A stretch of 64,000 nt of DNA, taken from Pseudoips prasinana (Eukaryota; Arthropoda; Insecta; Lepidoptera; Nolidae). This document shows positions 57,216 to 64,000 of this stretch, piece after piece (position 1 is the first letter of the stretch; the number at the start of each line of letters is the position of its first letter). Under the pieces are notes generated by a model, which worked only from the letters and a program-made list of their open reading frames with translations, did no database searches and was not told the origin of the DNA. The stretch spans positions 31,302,948 through 31,366,947 of the forward strand of contig OX621236.1 of assembly GCA_951640165.1 (NCBI GenBank). Direction: 5' to 3'. A program made the position numbers and the translations under genes.

Positions 57216-58944
57216 CTATAGTGTTGATATAGGAACCTCGAATACGATGCTTTTTGTTTGCAGTTAGTATTACTAGACGGCTACTACTACGCCATTGTTC
57301 CGTCAAGCAGTAAAAGACACCTATATCAACGGTAAACTTAATTTAAAAAAAATCAGATACCATTGCTAGGTTCTTTGGAACGTTAAGTAGGCTAATAGGC
57401 TTAATATATTTAGACACATAAAACTTGCTTTGATTTGCGCTATTAAAAGCAATCTAGAGATATCTCGTTTATTAAAACCCGATTAAGCCGTTTACAAGCA
57501 GAGAACGTCCGAAAACTATGGTGGTGGTTGACTAGATATGTTATCGATAGTACATCCAGCAGCAGAAATAGTTTCACGATCACCCCATATAAATATTAAG
57601 TGCGAAATATCCTGCTAATGCGCTCGTTCACAATGGTCCGTTAGGTATACAACAAATGTGTGTAGGTAAGCATCATCAATCCTGTGGGCTCATTATGGTG
57701 ATTCAAGTAAAAGCAAGAAATTTCATAAATCAATGGATGCACAGCCATTTAGTAGGTGTCCCCGATGTTGTTTTTGGTTAAGCAATGGTTAGAGTATTCT
57801 CAAATATGGTCTACAGTCTTCTTCTGTTCGACAAAAAGCTGGGAACCCAATTACACAATCCGTCGGCAAGTCCTGCAGGCAACGTTAACGAGTAGAGAGA
57901 GGCGCCGAGTAAAGACATGGTTCATTTAGGCGAAATTTGATTTTTGTAGTAGGAACCTGGGCTAGTACAAACTCACCTTCCTGCGCTATGAAGGTGTATT
58001 ATTTCAGGTCACCGTCGTCATTATGATGTCTCACTAATCTCATCTCAATTATTCAATCCATTTATTTAGTAGATAACTATTTTTACATTCGATTCTCTTT
58101 AGACACAAATAACAAAATTCCAAGTAACATAAAATAAGAATAATATTTCATATAATGTTGAATGAAAATATCGTATAAACTTCTAATTTATAATTTAATG
58201 AATATAAGTACACAATAATAGTAATACAAAGAACATGTAAAGAGAGAAAATGCGAACTTAATGAATGAAGAGAAATTATACTAAATATAATTAATTGTTG
58301 GTAAAATACCGATCATAAATCATCGCTAGAATAAAGAAATCTTTCCTAAATATAGACCTTCTATTTTGATTGGAAATTAAGAGACTATAATAAATGGCTT
58401 AAAATTTTATCAGCACTGTAGTGGAAGCTTTGCTTGACCACATTCAGAATAGGCGCTATATTTAACTAAAGTTTTTTCTCGTTCGCTCCCGAACGTGCCT
58501 CTCTTCATCGGATTACTAGGTGAAAATATATTTTACCAAATTCATTTATAGGATTAATTTGTACAGACCTGGTAAAAATATAATATTTTTATTATTACTT
58601 ACTGGAAATAATATCAATGTTTTAATATTTTAAACGCATGAAGCGTTTAACATATTAAAACTTAAGAAATAGATATAAAATTTTTCTGTGTTTGTGTTTT
58701 TGCCGATTTTTGTTTGATTCTTATTACAATAATTATTCAGCTTGGATCGCTAAATTATCAGCCGTAAAGTCGTAATGTTATTTATAGGTCTAACCTAACC
58801 TCAAATAAATAGTAATGTAGAATTGTTTGATAAATTGTCTTGAATTAAGAAATAAGCAATTGAATAGTATAGTCCTTATACCTTGCGTCCGTAGAAGTAC
58901 AGTGAACAAAGGAAATATCTAAAGCAAGCTAACTTATGATCGCT
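57216..58944. other. No gene seen
   Basis: AT-rich unassigned sequence; the slightly GC-richer part at 57830-57960 has no recognisable product. Confidence 0.45.
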
Positions 58945-59190
58945 TCTATTTTCATTTGGATAAACAATATATATTCGGCGAAAAGTGGTGCTAATAGAGT
59001 GAATTTATACCTTTACAATATGACCGGCGCGGCGATTACATTTACATTCAGACAAACAGATAAACAGACACAAATTTTAATAACCATATTTATGGCTTTG
59101 ATGTCGACTGTAGATCACTCCCCAAGTGTCCTTTTAAAAAAATATTCAATGTACAGTTTTGACTTTCCTACGATTTTATTATATGTATAG
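58945..59190 (+). repeat. Family E 3' half
   Basis: CAGACAAACAGATAAACAGA, TAACCATATTTATGGCTTTG and GACTTTCCTACGATTTTATT match the second half of the 25.7 kb copy. The small open frame over it is not a gene. Confidence 0.55.
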
Positions 59191-59339
59191 ATATCGATGG
59201 AAAAGAGTGCAACAGCGATGTCGACGTAGAAGATTGCAAATTGTTCCGTTCAATGCCACAAGGTTACTGAGAGGCGGCTTCGTAACATTGTTCTCCGATT
59301 TACGAGAAGATAGTTAGAGGTTTTTTTAAACATTTTTGC

Positions 59340-59620
59340 CTTTCGTCCAGACGCCTGAGGAACATAAAATCGTTACTCATTTTAAGTGTACGCAACAGCG
59401 CGTGAGACCCGCGTAACTCTGAAACGCTAGCTGCCAGTAGAGGAGCCCGGGCCGCGTGCGCTTCGGCAGCGATGGCCGACAGCGCGCGTTTCACTAGGGC
59501 CCCTTTGAACTGCATGACTATGAACCGCAACTACTATCTAGTCGCTTGCGTCTGGACGGCGCGGCGGCGCGGCGCCGCGCGTCGCTCGGCGGCGCGACTG
59601 TGAAACCAGCCTTACGTTTT
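59340..59620. repeat. GC- and CpG-rich island, probable MITE
   Basis: CGTCCAGACGC (59346-59356) is inverted as GCGTCTGGACG (59549-59559). The segment and the GCGGCGCGG-rich stretch after it contrast sharply with the AT-rich flanks. Similar in composition to the element at 3102-3637, but with different ends. No gene seen. Confidence 0.45.
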
Positions 59621-59897
59621 CACTTATCAATATTTTGATATGTATACTACCAACTTAAGCTTTGAAAAAAAAGGAGCAACCATAACTGCTGTCTTGGTAT
59701 ACATATCTCCTTTGCTAACTGTACAAAGCTACTAAACATTAACTTTAATATTGAAAGAGCGGTGGCACAGACAAACGGGCGCCAAAGTGATCTTAAGTGT
59801 TCCGTATTTCAAGATCTGTCGCTACTCGACACTGCAATGTGGGCTCAGGCCAAATATTTCTATAAGCACTAGAGAATTCAAGAATCCCAGAAAGTTG

Positions 59898-59962
59898 AAG
59901 ATGCCTCGCCACTTCGTATCCCGGGTTCGATTCTCGCGCGAGATAGCTATTTGCCGGACAAT
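59898..59962 (+). repeat. SINE family C head fragment
   Basis: Only the second half of the tRNA-like head and the start of the core remain (TCGCCACTTCGTATCCCGGG, then TTCGATTCTCGCGCG). Confidence 0.55.
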
Positions 59963-60184
59963 ATGGTGTGACGGGCCTAAGCCAAGTCGACACCTGTTTC
60001 AGGATTTCGTTCAGAACTTTGCAGAAACTTACGTACTAATCTGCAGGTGTTTAATATTGCAGCTTTCTGAAGAAGAATATAAATTAATGGTGGAAGATCT
60101 AACATGGCAAGTGATCGGTGTAGAGTCTTAGGGATTACACCAGTCGTTGACAGGACTATAGGGACTATTGAAGTGTTATTAACA

Positions 60185-60300
60185 TCATATCAGCCGGAAT
60201 ACGTCTACTGCTGGACAAATGGTGCACAAAGAGACTAGTATCCGGTAGATATTCCCTCAAGACAATATCTACGTCCGTCTAGCCACCCCCCCCCCTAACT
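60185..60300 (-). repeat. RTE-like LINE 3'-end fragment
   Basis: CATATCAGCCGGAATACGTC, then TACTGCTGGACAAATGG, matches the start of 55315-55460; the rest is degraded and ends at a C run. Confidence 0.5.
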
Positions 60301-60384
60301 ACTAATGAAACATATAATTGACTAGCTGGTGCCCGCGACTTTGTCCGCGACAATTTTGAATGATGACCAATGTAACCACTTACT

Positions 60385-60620
60385 TCTAATAAATAAATAA
60401 ATAAAATAGCCTTTATTTTCTCTGACCTTTCCACATCTTGTAATGAAATAAATTATAAACTATACTAACTATACTGTACTTATTTATATTTTTTATATGT
60501 ATAACTTAACTTTTAATATCAGTTACCTACCAGGTCAGGCTGTCTTGGGACATAGGCCTCCTCCAGTCCCTTCCACCTTTGCCTGTCCATTGCTGTCACT
60601 CTCCAACCTTTGGGCACTAC
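60385..60620 (-). pseudogene. LINE ORF2 last residues and 3' tail, reverse orientation
   Basis: The minus strand encodes RVTAMDRQRWKGLEEAYVPR followed by a stop, then a 3' UTR and an AATAAATAAATA-type tail. It is inserted just inside a repeat that starts ACTAGCTGGTGCCCGCGACT. Confidence 0.6.
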
Positions 60621-60901
60621 TTACTTCTAGCTTAATCTAAAAAATAAAACATTTAAAACAAATAAGCAATATACATTGAATAAAACCTAACCTATAAATA
60701 ACCTTACTAAGAAAGAATACTTTGCTACTGTTATTTACAAAAAGGACCCGATATCATCAAGCAAAAATCAAAGAATACATATCAATTGTCCTTAAGTATA
60801 GTCAGTAAGTTAAATAAAGTAAAATAATAATCAACGATGCATTAATCACAAAGGTAACTCCAATTAGATTAGGTTGCGACATTTTGTGAACAAAAACATA
60901 G

Positions 60902-61150
60902 CGCGATCTAAAACGATGATTACGCCATCTACTAACAAAAATATAAACTTGTAAAGCGGTAAAATTAAGATGTGTGCATATATTTTAGGTGAGATTTAGG
61001 CGATCATCTATTGATTCAGTTTTGGACTACCTTTTATTTCAAGCATTTATTTATTTTAACCGATATGCCAATTAAGTTCCGCGATCTGAAACGACATTAC
61101 CGCCATCTAGTTACAAAATTGTGAACTTGTAGATCAGTAAAATTAAGATG
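60902..61150. repeat. Direct repeat of about 70 bp, 178 bp apart
   Basis: CGCGATCTAAAACGATGATT through AAGCGGTAAAATTAAGATG at 60902-60972 is repeated with changes at 61080-61150. Confidence 0.65.
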
Positions 61151-61269
61151 ATGTTTTTTGGGTGCGATCATCTCGACGCCAACAACATATACTACGCTAA
61201 CTCGAATTTTAGATAAATTCGTTTTTATCCCAATTTGATTAAAATGTCGTTTTTTTTAATTTGTTAATA

Positions 61270-61523
61270 GGTCACCGTAGCCTAGTTGGTAGTGCTCCTG
61301 CCTAAGAAGCTGGTGGTCCTGGGTTCGAATCCCGGTAAGTGCAAATATTTGTGTGATGAGCACAAATATTTGTTTCTGAGTCATGGATGTTTTCTATGTA
61401 TATAAGTATTCATCTATCTATATAAGTATGTATATCGTCGCTTGGTACTCATAGTACAAGCTTTGCTTAGTTTGGGGCTAGGATGATCTGTGTGACATTG
61501 TCCCTAGATATTATTATTATTAT
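61270..61523 (+). repeat. SINE family B, copy 3
   Basis: Full length and little diverged from the 21 kb copies. It begins GGTCACCGTAGCCTAGTTGG and ends in an ATT run. It is inserted among composite RTE-like repeat sequence. Confidence 0.87.
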
Positions 61524-61789
61524 AAAATTTACCAAATAAAGAAGTTACAAATCTCATAGAACGCTAAATCTTTACTTAGACGACAACGACCACGACATTT
61601 TAAGCTACTTGGCATAAGAAACTAATATTTTAACATTTGAGTTTGCTTAAATTGTTGGTGGCGATCTATTGAATCAGTTTTGGATTACCTTTTTTTAACA
61701 ACAAATTATTCCCTGGATTGCTTTATTTTAACTGAAAGACCAAATACCAATTTACATGCGTTTAACTAAAAAAATACAGACTTTCATAC

Positions 61790-63240
61790 AAACTTACATC
61801 GCCTATTCTAGTCGTCCTTAGGGGTGGAATTTTCAAAAATCCTGAAATATAAATTTATTATTTTTAAATGAAAGGGCATATACCTACCAATTTTCATGCG
61901 TTTACCTAAAAATTTTCGCATTTTTCATACAAACTTACATCCCCTATATTACGCCCTAAGGGGTGGAATTCCCAAAAATCCTGAAATATATATTTTTAAT
62001 TTTAACTGAAATGCCAAATAATAATTTTCATGCGTTTAACTTAAAACTTTTCACATTTTTCATACAAACTTACATACCCAATTTTACGCCCTTAGGGGTG
62101 GAATTTTCAAAAACCCTTCTTTAGTGGATGCCTACGTCATAAAAGGTACCTTCTGTCAATATTTCAAGTCTTTAACTCCAGCCGTTTAGACTGTGCGTTG
62201 ATATGTCAGTCAGTCAGTATAAACTTACATCACCTATTTTATGCCCTTCGGGGTGGAATATTAAAAAATCCTGGAATAAATATTTTTATTTTTAACTAAA
62301 AGGCCAAATACCAATTTTCATGCGTTTAACTTAAAAATTTTCGCATTTTTCATACAAACTTACATCCCCTATATTACGCCCTAAGGGGTGGAATTCCCAA
62401 AAATCCTGAAATATATATTTTTAATTTTAACTGAAATGCCAAATAATAATTTTCATGCGTTTAACTTAAAACTTTTCACATTTTTCATACAAACTTACAT
62501 ACCCAATTTTACGCCCTTAGGGGTGGAATTTTCAAAAACCCTTCTTTAGTGGATGCCTACGTCATAAAAGGTACCTTCTGTCAATATTTCAAGTCTTTAA
62601 CTCCAGCCGTTTAGACTGTGCGTTGATATGTCAGTCAGTCAGTATAAACTTACATCACCTATTTTATGCCCTTCGGGGTGGAATTTTAAAAATCCTGGAA
62701 TAAATATTTTTATTTTTAACTAAAAGGCCAAATACCAATTTTCATGCGTTTAACTTAAAAATTGACACATTTTTCATACAAACTTACATGCCCTATTTTA
62801 CGCCTTAAGGGGTGGAATTCCCAAAAATCCTGAAATATATATTTTTAATTTTTAACTGAAATGCCTAATACCAATTTTCATGCGTTTAACTTTAAAATTG
62901 TCACATTTTTCATACAAACTTACACCCCCTATTTTACGCTCTTGGGGCTGGAATTTCCAAAAATGCTGATATACATATTTTTTATTTTTAACTAAAAGGC
63001 CAAATACCAATTTTCATGCTTTTAACTTAAAAATTGACACATCTTCCATACAAACTTACATCCCCTATTTTTCGCCCTTGGGGGTGGAATTTCCAAAAAC
63101 CCTGAAATACGTGACTTTTTATTTTTAACTGGAAGGCCAAATACAAATTTTTATGCCTTAAACTTCAAAAACGGCAAAGTTTCATACTAACTCGCCCCTG
63201 TTTTACCCCCTTAGGGGTTGAATTTCGAAAAAACCTTCCT
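61790..63240. repeat. Tandem array of 130-140-bp units with a 425-bp higher-order duplication
   Basis: Each unit carries CAATTTTCATGCGTTTAACT, CATACAAACTTACATCCCCT and a CGCCCTTAGGGGTGGAATTT-like hairpin (CCCTTAGGGG). About nine units are recognisable. A stretch including CTTCTTTAGTGGATGCCTAC and a GTCAGTCAGTCAGT run is present at 62114 and again at 62539, 425 bases apart and almost identical. Confidence 0.8.
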
Positions 63241-63367
63241 TATTCCTTGTCTACATTATAAATCAAACATTTGTGCAAAATTTCAGCTTTCTAGGTCCAA
63301 GGGTTTGGGCTGGGCGTTGATGAGTCAGTCAGTCAGTCAGGACTTGTCTTTTTATTTATATAGACGA

Positions 63368-63449
63368 GCACGAATTACATCCAGACTCAGAACAACTATT
63401 TATGGGTCATTCCATAAATAGTTGTTCTGAGTCTGGATGTAATTCGTGC
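63368..63449. repeat. Perfect 38-bp fold-back of SINE C core sequence
   Basis: Arms 63368-63405 and 63412-63449 are exact reverse complements around the 6-base loop GTCATT. Both arms carry the SINE C core (TAGTTGTTCTGAGTCTGGAT in the right arm). A mismatch at the base is followed by four more paired bases. Confidence 0.9.
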
Positions 63450-63939
63450 CCGTCAATTATATTATTATGTTTGTAAAGAACCCCGTGACCCTTTATAGAA
63501 AGAAGGGTAAATTTAAAGTAAACGATCTCGTAAACTTTGAATAAAAATTGAAAATAAAAATATGAATCTTGCATTAGGGTATGTAAAAGTTCGTTATCGA
63601 AGTGCCCCAAGGGAATGTTTATAAACGCGCTTCATTGGTTATTTAAAAATGGAACATGCGGGAATACTTTACACCTCCATCGATTATTTTTCCAGGCAGG
63701 AATTATGGAAAGACTCAATTTTAAAGCACAGAAAGAAGAAGATTTGATCATCAACATTTAATCATTTTCTGAGCAGGGCTACCTAGCAAAAACAAGCAGA
63801 AGAAACCATTATTAGCTTGTATTCGTATCGTCCCTAATGCATATATGTCAGTATTTCATTATTTTATATAAATTATAATTTATTATTTTTTTTTATTATT
63901 ATTTTTTTTTTATATAATTTATATATATTATACTATTTT

Positions 63940-63945
<6 letters not shown>

Positions 63946-64000
<55 letters not shown>
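63946..64000. repeat. AT dinucleotide microsatellite at the window edge
   Basis: An uninterrupted AT repeat of at least 55 bases, preceded by about 80 bases of T- and TTA-rich sequence; it continues out of the window. Confidence 0.95.

Larger units (their letters stand above)
60323..63362 (+). repeat. Composite RTE-like repeat with internal tandem units and later insertions
   Basis: It begins ACTAGCTGGTGCCCGCGACT and ends with a GTCAGTCAGTCAGTCAGGAC run followed by TTTATTTATATAGAC, the usual two ends of RTE-derived repeats in Lepidoptera. Inside lie a LINE end (60385-60620), a SINE B (61270-61523), a direct repeat of about 70 bp (60902/61080) and a tandem array (61790-63240). Treating it as one element is inference from its ends. 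Confidence 0.45.

Noticed and set aside
1..64000. A new multi-gene defence or biosynthetic system
   Set aside because: Host coding content is one clear gene and two exon candidates. Everything else that could be assigned is transposable-element sequence, so no gene cluster is present.

Overview
The window looks like a stretch of a lepidopteran (moth or butterfly) nuclear chromosome. The base composition is AT-rich, host coding density is very low, and most recognisable sequence is transposable-element debris. Lepidopteran hallmarks are a Dong/R4-type retrotransposon sitting in TAA repeats, several tRNA-headed SINE families, palindromic mariner-type MITEs, and the 3' ends of RTE-, Jockey- and CR1-like LINEs. 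No prokaryotic gene organisation, rRNA, CRISPR array or genuine standalone tRNA gene was seen.

Only one host gene is secure: an intronless coding exon for the Atac1/ZZZ3 family SANT plus ZZ-like protein of the ATAC histone acetyltransferase complex (38326-39297, minus strand). A splice acceptor 8 bases before its start codon suggests a 5' UTR intron. Inside that presumed intron, on the opposite strand, is a strong candidate first coding exon of a divergent gene (39357-39496, ending in a GTGAGT donor). A weaker candidate terminal exon lies at 28405-28473 (+).

Layout. 0-9 kb: old LINE ends, a Dong fragment with an unusual 3' UTR, palindromic MITEs (one split by a GC-rich inverted-repeat element), SINEs. 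9-19.6 kb: mostly unassigned AT-rich DNA with several near-perfect hairpins, clustered at 15.1-15.8 kb. 19.6-32.5 kb: dispersed repeats, a tandem duplication split by a SINE, a minus-strand LINE end and a three-unit hairpin array. 32.5-38 kb: mostly unassigned. 38-40 kb: the Atac1 locus. 40-50 kb: a retrotransposon cluster with a nearly complete two-ORF LINE (ORF1 resembling baculovirus FP25K-type C-terminal domains; ORF2 with endonuclease and RT), directly followed by a 5'-truncated Dong element and a SINE joined through TAA repeats. 50-64 kb: SINEs, MITEs, LINE ends, and a tandem-repeat region at 61.8-63.3 kb, ending in a long AT microsatellite at the window edge.

The elements do not form a pathway. 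They form a nested record of insertions, in which the TTA/TAA tails of SINEs and the TAA target preference of Dong repeatedly coincide. Element boundaries and family names were judged by eye from repeated copies inside the window, and clade names are given only where protein motifs support them.
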